A model generated the notes under the pieces. That model made no database searches and was not told the origin of the DNA. It saw only the letters and a program-made list of their open reading frames with translations. A stretch of 64,000 nt of DNA from Mycolicibacterium bacteremicum (lineage in GTDB: Bacteria > Actinomycetota > Actinomycetes > Mycobacteriales > Mycobacteriaceae), in the NCBI RefSeq assembly GCF_943913955.1, contig NZ_CALUAE010000020.1, positions 20,037 to 84,036 of the forward strand, written 5' to 3'. Positions 42,683-52,243 of the stretch are shown here, piece after piece; position 1 is the first letter of the stretch, and each line of letters opens with the position of its first letter. The position numbers and the translations under genes were made by a program.

Positions 42683-43481
42683 GGGTCCGGACCGGTGGTC
42701 CCCGGGTATCTCGATAGCGCGTGGGGCCTCCGGGCCCATGCAGGCTGTCGGTGGCCTGTTCGCGATGAGCGCCGACGCCGTCAAGTATCTGTTCCAACGG
42801 CCGTTCTTCTGGCGGGAATTCCTGGAGCAGGCCTGGTTCGTGGCGCGGGTGTCGCTGGGACCGACACTGCTGGTGGCGATCCCGTTCACCGTGCTGGTCT
42901 CCTTCACGCTCAACATCCTGCTGCGTGAACTGGGCGCGGCCGATCTGTCCGGTGCCGGTGCGGCATTCGGTGCCGTCACCCAGGTGGGCCCGATGGTGAC
43001 GGTGCTGATCGTGGCCGGCGCAGGTGCCACGGCCATGTGCGCCGACCTCGGCTCGCGCACCATCCGCGAGGAGATCGACGCGATGGAGGTGCTCGGCATC
43101 AACCCGGTGCAGCGCCTGGTGACCCCGCGGATGCTGGCGGCCGGTCTGGTGGCGTTGCTGCTCAACAGCCTGGTGGTCATCATCGGCATCCTCGGCGGCT
43201 ACGTGTTCTCGGTGTTCGTCCAGGACGTGAACCCGGGCGCCTTCGCCGCAGGCATCACCCTGCTGACCGGCCTGCCCGAGGTGATCATCTCCTGTATCAA
43301 GGCCGGATTGTTCGGTCTGATCGCCGGTTTGATCGCCTGCTACCGGGGTCTGACGATCTCCGGCGGTGGCGCCAAGGCGGTGGGTAACGCCGTGAACGAG
43401 ACGGTGGTCTACGCCTTCATGGCGTTGTTCGTGGTCAACGTGGTCGTCACCGCGATCGGCATCCAGATGACGGACAACTGA
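42672..43481 (+). CDS. yrbEA: YrbEA, MlaE-like permease of the Mce transporter
   Basis: A 269-residue membrane protein with about six helices: YLFQRPFFWREF near the start, GTREEIDAMEVLGINP-type loop (SRTIREEIDAMEVLGINPVQ) and ISGGGAKAVGNAVNE at the end. YrbE proteins form the permease of Mce lipid importers. ATG 42672 (GGAAGGA at about 10 bases) is chosen; a GTG two codons earlier is possible. It overlaps the thiolase by 11 bases. Confidence 0.95.
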   Translation: MAGKGPDRWSPGISIARGASGPMQAVGGLFAMSADAVKYLFQRPFFWREFLEQAWFVARVSLGPTLLVAIPFTVLVSFTLNILLRELGAADLSGAGAAFGAVTQVGPMVTVLIVAGAGATAMCADLGSRTIREEIDAMEVLGINPVQRLVTPRMLAAGLVALLLNSLVVIIGILGGYVFSVFVQDVNPGAFAAGITLLTGLPEVIISCIKAGLFGLIAGLIACYRGLTISGGGAKAVGNAVNETVVYAFMALFVVNVVVTAIGIQMTDN

Positions 43482-43485
43482 GCTC

Positions 43486-44343
43486 ATGGGAAACATCGCA
43501 GTCCTCAAGTCGACGTACCCGCGGCTGGCGCGTACCGTCCGCCGCCCCATCCTGACCCTTGCCGGCCTCGGCGACCACACCCTGTTCTACGGTCGGGCCA
43601 TCGCCGGGATCCCGCTGGCCGCCATGCGTTACCGCAAGGAGGTCATCCGGTTGATCGCCGAGATCTCCATGGGCGCCGGGGCGCTGGCGATGATCGGCGG
43701 CACCCTGGTGATCGTCGGCTTCCTGACCCTGGCCACCGGTGGAACGCTTGCCGTGCAGGGCTACTCGAGCCTGGGCAACATCGGCATCGAGGCCCTGACC
43801 GGGTTCCTGTCGGCGTTCATCAATGTGCGCATCGCCGCGCCGGTGATCGCCGGTATCGGGCTGGCCGCCACCTTCGGCGCCGGTGTGACCGCTCAACTCG
43901 GCGCCATGCGGATCAACGAGGAGATCGACGCGCTGGAGACCATGGCGATCCGCTCGGTGGAATACCTGGTGTCCACCCGCATCGTGGCGGGCATGATCGC
44001 GATCACGCCCCTGTATTCGATCGCCGTGGTGTTGTCGTTCCTGGCAAGCGAATTCACCACCACGGTGTTGTTCGGACAGTCCGGCGGGTTGTACTCGCAC
44101 TACTTCAACACCTTCCTCAACCCGATCGATCTGCTCTGGTCGTTCCTGCAGGCGATCCTGATGGCGCTGGCGGTGCTGTTCATCCACACCTACTTCGGGT
44201 TCTTCGCCACCGGCGGGCCCTCCGGCGTCGGCGTCGCCGTCGGCAACGCCGTGCGCACCTCTCTGGTCGTGGTGGTCTCGGTGACCCTGCTGGTGTCACT
44301 TGCCATCTACGGCTCCAACGGCAACTTCAACCTGTCGGGCTAG
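43486..44343 (+). CDS. yrbEB: YrbEB, MlaE-like permease of the Mce transporter
   Basis: A 285-residue partner permease with the same MlaE features: FYGRAIAGIPLAAMRYRKEV, QLGAMRINEEIDALETMAI and VGVAVGNAVRTS. Membrane protein with about six helices, 4 bp after yrbEA. YrbEA and YrbEB together form the inner-membrane channel energised by an MceG ATPase encoded elsewhere. Confidence 0.95.
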   Translation: MGNIAVLKSTYPRLARTVRRPILTLAGLGDHTLFYGRAIAGIPLAAMRYRKEVIRLIAEISMGAGALAMIGGTLVIVGFLTLATGGTLAVQGYSSLGNIGIEALTGFLSAFINVRIAAPVIAGIGLAATFGAGVTAQLGAMRINEEIDALETMAIRSVEYLVSTRIVAGMIAITPLYSIAVVLSFLASEFTTTVLFGQSGGLYSHYFNTFLNPIDLLWSFLQAILMALAVLFIHTYFGFFATGGPSGVGVAVGNAVRTSLVVVVSVTLLVSLAIYGSNGNFNLSG

Positions 44344-44350
44344 GGGCAGT

Positions 44351-45550
44351 ATGGCAAAGAAAGACAACGTACGCGCCCTCGCCGGGTTGGCCATGCTGGT
44401 CGCGATCGTGCTGATCGTGACGCTGTCGGTCGGGCTGTTCCGGGGCAGCTTCACCGAGACGGTGCCGCTGACGGTGGTCTCCGAACGCGCCGGCCTGGTG
44501 ATGAATCCCGACGCCAAGGTCAAGATGCGCGGTGTCCAGGTCGGCACCGTCGCCTCGATCGAGTCGCGGCCGGACGGGGTGGCGGTCCTGCACCTGGCCA
44601 TGGATCCCGCTCAGTTGCACCGCATCCCGGCCAATGTCCAGGTCGACATCGCTTCTTCCACGGTGTTCGGGGCCAAGTTCGTGCAGTTGGAGAGTCCGCC
44701 GGACCCGTCCGCGGAGCCGGTCAAGGCCGGGGCCACCCTGCAGGGCGATCACGTCACCGTCGAGATCAACACCGTCTTCCAACAACTCACCACGCTGCTG
44801 GACTCCATCGATCCGCTCAAGGTCAACGAGACCCTCGGTGCGATCTCGGATGCGTTCAACGGTCGCGGTGAGCAGTTCGGGCGCACGCTCACCGATTTCA
44901 ACAACTTCCTGGCCGAGATCGAACCGAGCCTGGACAACATGGCCACCATCACCCGGCAGCTGCCGCCGGTGCTGACCGCCTATGCCGACGGCGCGCAGGA
45001 TCTGGTCACGGCGGTGGACAACACCAGCACGCTGAGCAACAGCATCGTCGAGGAGCAGGACAACCTGGACGCATTCCTCGTCAGCGCAACCGGTCTGGCC
45101 GATGTCGGCATCGAGGTGGTCGGCGGAAACCGCCAGGCGCTGCGCGATCTGGCCCACATCCTGCTGCCGACCTCCGAGCTGCTGGCCAAGTACCACGAGG
45201 GGTTGGGCTGCGGTATCGGCGGCATCGTCCCGTTCTCGAAATCCCCGCCGTTCAATGTGCCGGGCATCATCATCTCGGCGAGTCTGACCCTGGGTGCCGA
45301 GCGCTACCGCTATCCGCAGGATCTGCCACGGGTGGCGGCCAAGGCGGACCGGTCCTACTGCAAGGAATACGGGCTGCCGGACGTGCCGCCGGAGTACCGG
45401 GTGCCCGCGCTGGTGGCCGACACCGGGGCCAACGGCTACCAGTACGGAAACCAGGGCATCCTGCTCAATTCCGATGGGCTCAAGCAGATGTTGTTCGGAC
45501 CGTTGGGTGGACCGCCACGCAACAGCGCACAGATTGGGATGCCCGGATGA
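44351..45550 (+). CDS. mceA: MceA family substrate-binding protein
   Basis: A 399-residue Mce protein: N-terminal membrane anchor (LAGLAMLVAIVLIVTLSVGLF), an MCE domain (AGLVMNPDAKVKMRGVQVGTV ...) and a helical C-terminal domain. In the Mce complex six such subunits form a tunnel carrying lipid across the periplasm. ATG 44351 is 7 bp after the yrbEB stop. Its stop overlaps the mceB start. Confidence 0.94.
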   Translation: MAKKDNVRALAGLAMLVAIVLIVTLSVGLFRGSFTETVPLTVVSERAGLVMNPDAKVKMRGVQVGTVASIESRPDGVAVLHLAMDPAQLHRIPANVQVDIASSTVFGAKFVQLESPPDPSAEPVKAGATLQGDHVTVEINTVFQQLTTLLDSIDPLKVNETLGAISDAFNGRGEQFGRTLTDFNNFLAEIEPSLDNMATITRQLPPVLTAYADGAQDLVTAVDNTSTLSNSIVEEQDNLDAFLVSATGLADVGIEVVGGNRQALRDLAHILLPTSELLAKYHEGLGCGIGGIVPFSKSPPFNVPGIIISASLTLGAERYRYPQDLPRVAAKADRSYCKEYGLPDVPPEYRVPALVADTGANGYQYGNQGILLNSDGLKQMLFGPLGGPPRNSAQIGMPG

Positions 45551-46575
45551 CGGGATCACGCGGAGTCATCATCAAGTTCGGCATCTTCTCGGTGGTGATG
45601 CTGCTGCTGACCGGTGCGTTGTTCGCGGTCTTCTCCGAGGTGCGGACCGGTTCCACCCAGGGGTACTCGGCGGTGTTCAAGGATGCCTCCCGGCTCAAAG
45701 CCGGTGACAGCGTGCGGGTTGCGGGCATCCGGGTGGGCACCGTGGACGGTGTGTCGCTGCAAACCGACGGGACGGTGCTGGTCGAGTTCGATGCCGATCG
45801 GTCGGTGGCGTTGACGACCGGCACCAAGGCGGCCGTGCGGTACCTGAACCTGGTCGGCGACCGCTATCTGGAACTGCTGGACGGACCGGGCTCGACCCAG
45901 CTGCAACCGGCCGGCGCGCAGATCCCGGTCGAGCGCACCGCACCGGCACTGGATCTGGACCTGTTGCTCGGCGGCCTCAAACCGGTCATCCAGGGGCTCA
46001 ACCCGCAGGATGTCAACGCGCTGACCGCCTCGCTGATCCAGATCATGCAGGGCCAGGGCGGCACCATCGAATCGCTGCTGTCCAAGACCTCGTCGTTCAG
46101 CACCGAGCTGGCCGACAACAATCAGGTCGTCGAATCCCTGATCGACGAGTTGCGCACCGTGCTGGACACATTGGCCAAGGACGGCGACCGGTTCTCCGGG
46201 GCCGTCGACCGCATCCAGCGGCTGGTGAGCGGTCTGAACGAGGACCGTGATCCGATCGCCACCGCGATCGAGGCGCTCGACAACGGGACCGCATCGCTGG
46301 CCGACTTCCTCGGAAATGCGCGCCAACCACTGGCCGGCACCATCGCCCAGGTGAATCGGTTGGCCTCCAACATCGATGCGGGCAAGGAGTCCCTGGACAC
46401 CTCCCTGCAGAAGGCCCCGGAGAACTACCGCAAGGCGATCCGGTTGGGCGCCTACGGCGGTTTCATCCAGTACTACATCTGCGGTGTCGCGTTCCGCGCC
46501 AGCGACCTGCAAGGTCGCACCGTCGTGTTCCCGTGGATCAGGCAGGAGGAGGGCAGGTGCTCGGACTCATCATGA
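45547..46575 (+). CDS. mceB: MceB family protein
   Basis: A 342-residue Mce subunit: anchor (FGIFSVVMLLLTGALFAVFS), MCE domain (ASRLKAGDSVRVAGIRVGTVDG) and a long helical segment ending YYICGVAFRASDLQGRT. ATGA overlap with mceA. Its stop overlaps the start of a 16-codon mini-ORF leading to mceC. Confidence 0.94.
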   Translation: MTGSRGVIIKFGIFSVVMLLLTGALFAVFSEVRTGSTQGYSAVFKDASRLKAGDSVRVAGIRVGTVDGVSLQTDGTVLVEFDADRSVALTTGTKAAVRYLNLVGDRYLELLDGPGSTQLQPAGAQIPVERTAPALDLDLLLGGLKPVIQGLNPQDVNALTASLIQIMQGQGGTIESLLSKTSSFSTELADNNQVVESLIDELRTVLDTLAKDGDRFSGAVDRIQRLVSGLNEDRDPIATAIEALDNGTASLADFLGNARQPLAGTIAQVNRLASNIDAGKESLDTSLQKAPENYRKAIRLGAYGGFIQYYICGVAFRASDLQGRTVVFPWIRQEEGRCSDSS

Positions 46576-46622
46576 GGCACTACGAACCACGCCCCGCGAT
46601 GAAGGGTGATCCTCGATGCTGA
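46572..46622 (+). other. 16-codon mini-ORF bridging mceB and mceC
   Basis: ATG 46572 overlaps the mceB stop; the ORF reads MRHYEPRPAMKGDPRC and its TGA (46620-46622) overlaps the second codon of mceC. It would keep ribosomes on the message across the 40-bp gap. Whether it is translated is not shown. Confidence 0.4.
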
Positions 46623-47758
46623 AGTATCGCGGCGGCCATCTGGTCCGCACCGGCATCATGGGCGTCGTCCTGATGGTGCTCGTCATCGCCGTCGGCCTAC
46701 AGCCCGAACGCCTTTCGGAATGGGCGAGCTCCGTTCGGTATCAGGCCCGGTTCGCCGAGGCGGGCGGCCTGAGTGTGGGCAACGATGTCACGCTGGCCGG
46801 TATCAAGGTCGGGTCCGTATCGGATATCGGCCTGGACAACGGTGACGCGCTGGTGCTCTTCACCCTGGAGGGCAAGTACGGGCTGGGATCGGATACCCAG
46901 GCCCACATCCGTACCGGAACACTGCTGGGTGAGCGGGTGCTGGCACTGGAGCCCGCCGGCAGCGGCCGGATGGGCGCGCTCGACGAGATCCCGCTGTCGC
47001 GGACGTCCTCGCCGTACTCGCTGACCGATGCGGTGGGCGAACTGACCACCAACACCGCGGGCACCGACACCCAGTCGCTGAACCAGTCCCTGGACACGCT
47101 GTCGCAGACCATCGATCAGATCGCACCGCAGCTCGGTCCCACCTTCGACGGTCTCAGCCGGTTGTCTCGATCGCTCAACAGCCGCAACGAGAGCCTGGGT
47201 GACCTGCTCAGGAGTGCCGGTGACGTGACCGGTGTGCTGTCGCAGCGCAGCGAGCAGGTCAACACCCTGATCCTCAATGCCAACGATCTGGTGGGCGTCC
47301 TCAACGACCGCAGGCAGGCGATCGTGAGTCTGCTCGCGAACACCTCCGAGGTGTCGCGGGTGCTGTCCGGGGTGGTGGCCGACAACGAGGAACAGCTGAA
47401 ACCTGCCTTGGATCGCCTGAATTCGGTCACCGCGGTGCTGGAGAAGAACCGCGACAACATCAGCAAGGCGCTGCCCGGGCTGGCCAAATACGAACTCACC
47501 CAGGGTGAGACGGTGTCCAACGGCTTCTACTACAGTGCCTTCGTGCCGAACCTGGTGTTCGGCCAGCTGCTGCAGCCGTTCCTGGACTACGCCTTCGGGT
47601 TCCGCCGTGGCGTCAACGCCGGCCAGCCGCCGGACAATGCCGGCCCGCGCGCCGAACTGCCATTCCCCGTCAACGGGATTCCGCAGCCGGGTGACCTCCC
47701 GCCGCGGTCGTTCCCGCCGCCGGTCATCCCGCCGCTGCCCGGAGAGGCTCCGCGATGA
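46616..47758 (+). CDS. mceC: MceC family protein
   Basis: A 380-residue Mce subunit: anchor (TGIMGVVLMVLVIAVGL), MCE domain (FAEAGGLSVGNDVTLAGIKVG), helical domain and a Pro-rich tail (PLPGEAPR end, QPPDNAG). Stop overlaps the mceD start. Confidence 0.94.
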   Translation: MLKYRGGHLVRTGIMGVVLMVLVIAVGLQPERLSEWASSVRYQARFAEAGGLSVGNDVTLAGIKVGSVSDIGLDNGDALVLFTLEGKYGLGSDTQAHIRTGTLLGERVLALEPAGSGRMGALDEIPLSRTSSPYSLTDAVGELTTNTAGTDTQSLNQSLDTLSQTIDQIAPQLGPTFDGLSRLSRSLNSRNESLGDLLRSAGDVTGVLSQRSEQVNTLILNANDLVGVLNDRRQAIVSLLANTSEVSRVLSGVVADNEEQLKPALDRLNSVTAVLEKNRDNISKALPGLAKYELTQGETVSNGFYYSAFVPNLVFGQLLQPFLDYAFGFRRGVNAGQPPDNAGPRAELPFPVNGIPQPGDLPPRSFPPPVIPPLPGEAPR

Positions 47759-49215
47759 GGACACGTACCAAACTGCTGACCGTCGTCGTGGTGGTGGCCG
47801 TGGTGGTCGCCGCCGGATTCCTGGTACGCCAGCTGTTCTTCAAGCCGACGACGATCACCGCGTACTTCCCGACCGCGACCGCGATCTACCCGGGCGACGA
47901 GGTACGGGTGTCCGGGGTGAAGGTGGGCTCCATCAAGGCGATCGATCCCGAGGGCCAGCAGACCCGGCTGACCCTGGAGGTCGACCCGGGAGTGTCGGTG
48001 CCCGCGCAGGCCAAGGCGATCATCGTGGCGCCGAACCTGGTCGCGGCCCGCTTCGTCCAGCTCACCCCGCCGTTCCGGGACGGGGATTCCGATGCCATGG
48101 CCGACGGGGCCGTCATCCCCGAGGAGCGGACCGCCATCCCCGTGGAGTGGGATCAGGTGAAGACGCAGTTGGAGCGCCTGGCATCCGAATTGGGCCCGCA
48201 GAGTGGTGTCGACGGCACATCGGTGTCCCGTTTCATCGACAGCGCCGCCAACGCCATGGACGGCAACGGTGCCAAACTGCGCGAGACGCTGGCCCAATTG
48301 TCCGGGGTGGCCCGGGTGATGGCCGACGGCAGCGGCGACATCGTGGACATCATCAGGAACCTGCACGTGTTCGTCGACGCCGTCCGCGGCAGCAGCGAGC
48401 AGATCGTCATGTTCGAGAACCGGTTGGCGACGCTGACCAGCGTGGTCAACGACAGCCGCTCGAGCCTGGACGCCATGCTCAACGATCTGTCGGTGGCCAT
48501 CGACGATGTGCAGCGTTTCGTGGCGGGCACCCGTGCCGAAACCTCCGAGCAGGTGACCCGGCTGTCCAATGTCATGCAGAACCTGGTGGACAGCCGGATG
48601 TCGATCGAGAACATCCTGCACATCACCCCGACGGCCATCGCCAACACGCTGAACATGTACAACGTCTCCAGCGGTACGCCGTTGGGCTCGTTCGCCTTCG
48701 CCAACTTCAGCAACCCGGTGCAGGCGGTCTGCGGCATGATCGGCGCCGTCGAGAACACCACGGCGCCGGAGACCGCAAAGCTGTGCGAGCAGTACTTCGG
48801 GCCCGCGCTGCGGCTGTTGAACTTCAACGGCTTCCCGTTCCCGATCAACCCCTATCTGACCAAGTCGGCCAGCCCGGACAAGCTGATCTACTCGGACATG
48901 CGGCTGGCGCCCAACGGTGGCGGTATCCCGCGTCCGCCGGAGCCGCCGCCGACCGTCTCCGCCTACACCGGCGCCGGTGATGTTCCGCCGCCGCCCGGCT
49001 GGAACGCGCCGCCGGCGCCGGGCCGCGGGGCATACGCGCCCAACGGATTGCCCGCGACACCGCACGCCCCGTTGCTTCCCGGTGCGCCCCAGCCGAGTCC
49101 GACCACCTTCGACGGCATGCTGCTGCCGGGGTACGGCGGTCCGCCGCCGGGGCCTGCGCCGGGTCCGGCGCCCGACGCTCCGCTGCTGCCTGCTGAAGGG
49201 ACACCGCCCGCATGA
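47755..49215 (+). CDS. mceD: MceD family protein
   Basis: A 486-residue Mce subunit: anchor (LLTVVVVVAVVVAAGFLV), MCE domain (YPGDEVRVSGVKVGSIK), helical domain to about residue 400, then a ~85-residue Pro/Gly/Ala tail (PPEPPPTVSAYTGAG onward). Such tails may reach the cell-envelope matrix. Overlaps mceE by 4 bases. Confidence 0.94.
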   Translation: MRTRTKLLTVVVVVAVVVAAGFLVRQLFFKPTTITAYFPTATAIYPGDEVRVSGVKVGSIKAIDPEGQQTRLTLEVDPGVSVPAQAKAIIVAPNLVAARFVQLTPPFRDGDSDAMADGAVIPEERTAIPVEWDQVKTQLERLASELGPQSGVDGTSVSRFIDSAANAMDGNGAKLRETLAQLSGVARVMADGSGDIVDIIRNLHVFVDAVRGSSEQIVMFENRLATLTSVVNDSRSSLDAMLNDLSVAIDDVQRFVAGTRAETSEQVTRLSNVMQNLVDSRMSIENILHITPTAIANTLNMYNVSSGTPLGSFAFANFSNPVQAVCGMIGAVENTTAPETAKLCEQYFGPALRLLNFNGFPFPINPYLTKSASPDKLIYSDMRLAPNGGGIPRPPEPPPTVSAYTGAGDVPPPPGWNAPPAPGRGAYAPNGLPATPHAPLLPGAPQPSPTTFDGMLLPGYGGPPPGPAPGPAPDAPLLPAEGTPPA

Positions 49216-50501
49216 TCGGCAAGGGATCCGCACATGCGGTGGTGCTGTGCGCCGCGGTGGCACTGGCCGGCAGCGGCTGTGCCTTCCACGGGGTGAACTC
49301 GCTGCCGCTGCCGGGTGTGCAGGGCAACAGCGCCGACGCCCAGGAATTCACCGTGCAGGTGGCCAATGTCGGCACCCTGGAGTCGAATTCGCCGGTGCTC
49401 ATCGACGATGCCGTGGTGGGCAGCGTCGGTGACATGACCGTGCGGGACTGGCATGCCGACGTCACGATCCGGGTCAACCCCGGTGTCGTGGTGCCCGCCA
49501 ACTCGGTGGCCACCGTCGGACAGACCAGTCTGCTCGGCTCGATGCACCTGGCGCTCAACCCGCCGGTGGGCCAGGACCCGTCGGGTCAGCTGCCGTCGGG
49601 ATCCACCATCGCGCTGGCGGATTCGGCAACCTACCCGTCGACCGAGCAGACGCTGTCCTCGCTGTCCACACTGGTCAACGGTGGTGGGCTGGGACAGATC
49701 GGCGATATCATCCACAACTTCAGCACCGCGATGTCCGGGCGGGAGACCGAGATCCGCGATCTGCTGATCCGCCTGGACAAATTCGTCGGGGTGCTCGACA
49801 CCCAGCGGGCCGACATCGTCGCGTCCATCCAGCAGTTGAACTCCGTGGCGGGTACGTTCGCCGCGCAGAACGACAAGATCGACCGCGCGCTCAAGGACAT
49901 CCCGCCCGCGCTGGACGTCCTGATCGACAGCCGGCCCCGGTTCACCGCCGCGCTCGATCGCCTCGGTGAGTTCAGCGATACCGCAACGGGTCTGGTCAAT
50001 GATGCGGGTAAGGAACTGGTGGCCGACCTGACCAATCTGGAGCCGGCGCTGCGTGCGCTGGCCGATATCGGGCCCGACATCAACGGTGCCGTCGCCTATG
50101 CGTCGGCGTTCCCGTACGGTCCCAACGCCATCGACCGCGCGGTCAAGGGCGACTTCCTGAACTTGTTCGCGGTCTTCGATCTGACCTACCCGCGCCTCAA
50201 GCGCACCCTGCTGCTGGGCACCCGATGGGGTGATGAGGACGCGAAACTGATTCCGGCGCCCGGCGATCCGTGGTATCTGAACTATTCCTACGATCCGTTG
50301 TCGGCACCGCTGGCCCCGCCGCCCGCCGCGCCCCCACCGGCCGGCGCACCGGCACCACCGTCCGCTCCGCCGCCACCGACCGGCCCGATCCTGCCCGTGT
50401 CACCGCCACCGGTCGGACCGCAGAGCGCACCGTCGGTGCCCACGGCATCCATCTTCGCCGGGCCGTACGCGCCCGCCGGTTCCCAGGGAGGTGGTGGGTA
50501 G
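49212..50501 (+). CDS. mceE: MceE family lipoprotein
   Basis: A 429-residue Mce subunit with a lipoprotein signal: LAGSGC gives lipidation at Cys23, as expected for MceE. The MCE domain (NVGTLESNSPVLIDDAVVGS) and helical domain follow, then a Pro-rich tail of about 60 residues (SAPLAPPPAAPPPAG). The lipid anchor differs from the membrane helices of the other five. Confidence 0.94.
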   Translation: MIGKGSAHAVVLCAAVALAGSGCAFHGVNSLPLPGVQGNSADAQEFTVQVANVGTLESNSPVLIDDAVVGSVGDMTVRDWHADVTIRVNPGVVVPANSVATVGQTSLLGSMHLALNPPVGQDPSGQLPSGSTIALADSATYPSTEQTLSSLSTLVNGGGLGQIGDIIHNFSTAMSGRETEIRDLLIRLDKFVGVLDTQRADIVASIQQLNSVAGTFAAQNDKIDRALKDIPPALDVLIDSRPRFTAALDRLGEFSDTATGLVNDAGKELVADLTNLEPALRALADIGPDINGAVAYASAFPYGPNAIDRAVKGDFLNLFAVFDLTYPRLKRTLLLGTRWGDEDAKLIPAPGDPWYLNYSYDPLSAPLAPPPAAPPPAGAPAPPSAPPPPTGPILPVSPPPVGPQSAPSVPTASIFAGPYAPAGSQGGGG

Positions 50502-52163
50502 ATGCTGACTCGCTTCGTCAGGACGCAGCTGATCATCTTCACCGTGGCGTCCATCGTCGGTGTCGCGGTGATGGTGTTCGGTTACATGCAGCTGCCCACG
50601 CTGCTCGGCGTGGGCCGGCTGACCGTCAGCCTCGACCTGCCCGCCACCGGCGGCCTGTACCGGTTCTCCAACGTCACCTACAACGGGGTGCAGGTCGGCA
50701 GGGTGACCGATGTCGCGCTGACCGACAGCGGGGCGCGGGCGACGTTGTCGCTGGATCGGTCGCCGAAGATCCCGGCCGACCTGACGGCGCATGTGCTCAG
50801 TGTCTCGGCGGTCGGCGAGCAGTATGTCGATCTGCGCCCGAACACCGGAGCCGGTCCGTACCTGGAGGACGGCGCGGTGATCGCCGCGGACAACACCACC
50901 ATTCCGCAGGAGGTCGGGCCGATGCTCGACCAGATGAGCGCGCTGGTCCAGTCGATACCCAAGGATCGGCTCAACGACCTGCTAGGCGAGACGTATCAGG
51001 CCTTCAACGGGGCCGGTGAGGACTTCCAGTCGCTGGTCGACTCGGCAGGCAAGCTGACCCGGGACGCCGACAGCGTGTCCGGCGAGATGCGCTCGCTGAT
51101 CGACAACAGCGTGCCGCTGCTCGACACCCAGGTGCAGACCACCGATGCCATCCGCACCTGGTCGCGCAGCCTGGCCGGGATCACCGATCAGGTGGTCGCC
51201 AACGATCCGCAGATCCGCACCCTGTTGCAGCGCGGTCCCGGTTTCGCGCAGGAGGTGTCGGGCTTGTTGACCGATATCAAGCCGACGCTGCCGGTGCTGC
51301 TGGCCAATATGACGACGATCAGCCAGATCCTGCTGACCTATAACCCGGCACTGGAGCAGTTGCTGGTGCTGCTGCCGAATTACATTGCCGCACAGCAGTC
51401 TTTCGGTCTGCCGAAGAACAACCCGACCGGTCTGCCGATGGGTGACTTCTCCCTGACCATCGGAGATCCGAACCCGTGCACGGTCGGCTTCCTGCCGCCG
51501 TCGGCGTGGCGATCGCCGGCGGACACCACCACCATCGACACCCCGGACAATCTGTATTGCAAGCTGCCGCAGGACTCGCCGGTCTCGGTGCGCGGCGCGC
51601 GCAACATCCCGTGCATGGAGCACCCGGGTAAGCGTGCCCCCACCGTCGAACTGTGCAACGACCCGCGGGGATTCGTGCCGATGGCGATGCGTCAGCACAT
51701 CCTCGGGCCGCTGCCGTTCGATCCGAACCTGGTCGCCCAGGGCATCCCGCCGGATGACCGCGTGACCTTTCAGGATCAGATCTACGCGCCCACCGAGGGC
51801 ACCCCGTTGCCGCCGGGGGCCGTGCCGTCGGGGGCGCCGCCAGGTGGGGCGGCCGGGCCGCCTCCGCCGCCGGTGGTGGCGCCGCCGGCACCAGTTGCCC
51901 CGCCTGCCCCGCCGACGGCATACATCCCGCCGCCCCCACCGGGTAACTCGGTCAACGGTGTGCCGGTGCCGCCGGTACCCGCGCCGGGAGGCGCGCTGCC
52001 GGTCGCGCCGAGTGCCACCGATGGCGGTGGTCCCTCGGTCGCGGTGGTGCCGTACGACCCCGACACCGGTAAGTACATGACCCCTGACGGCCGTTATGAG
52101 CAGCAGACCAACCTCATCGCCGGAGGTGCACCGAAGTCATGGCAGGACCTGATGCCGACCTGA
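50502..52163 (+). CDS. mceF: MceF family protein
   Basis: A 553-residue Mce subunit, the longest: anchor (QLIIFTVASIVGVAVMVFG), MCE domain (GGLYRFSNVTYNGVQVGRV), helical domain, a Cys-containing region (NLYCKLPQ, NIPCMEHPG) and a Pro-rich tail (PPGGAAGPPPPPVVAPP). It starts on the base after the mceE stop and ends the operon at two hairpins. Confidence 0.94.
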   Translation: MLTRFVRTQLIIFTVASIVGVAVMVFGYMQLPTLLGVGRLTVSLDLPATGGLYRFSNVTYNGVQVGRVTDVALTDSGARATLSLDRSPKIPADLTAHVLSVSAVGEQYVDLRPNTGAGPYLEDGAVIAADNTTIPQEVGPMLDQMSALVQSIPKDRLNDLLGETYQAFNGAGEDFQSLVDSAGKLTRDADSVSGEMRSLIDNSVPLLDTQVQTTDAIRTWSRSLAGITDQVVANDPQIRTLLQRGPGFAQEVSGLLTDIKPTLPVLLANMTTISQILLTYNPALEQLLVLLPNYIAAQQSFGLPKNNPTGLPMGDFSLTIGDPNPCTVGFLPPSAWRSPADTTTIDTPDNLYCKLPQDSPVSVRGARNIPCMEHPGKRAPTVELCNDPRGFVPMAMRQHILGPLPFDPNLVAQGIPPDDRVTFQDQIYAPTEGTPLPPGAVPSGAPPGGAAGPPPPPVVAPPAPVAPPAPPTAYIPPPPPGNSVNGVPVPPVPAPGGALPVAPSATDGGGPSVAVVPYDPDTGKYMTPDGRYEQQTNLIAGGAPKSWQDLMPT

Positions 52164-52183
52164 TGGCGCACCGCCATCAGACA

Positions 52184-52217
52184 CGGACATCCCTGGCCGT
52201 CGGGCCGGGGATGTCCG
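52184..52217. terminator. Stem-loop after mceF
   Basis: CGGACATCCC pairs perfectly with GGGATGTCCG across a 14-base loop that contains GGCC-GGCC. A smaller hairpin, TGATGGCG-CAC-CGCCATCA (52161-52179), starts on the mceF stop codon. Together they separate mceF from the convergent gene ending at 52244. Confidence 0.75.
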
Positions 52218-52243
52218 GTGTGCCCGCGGTGCGGGGGAGGGCG

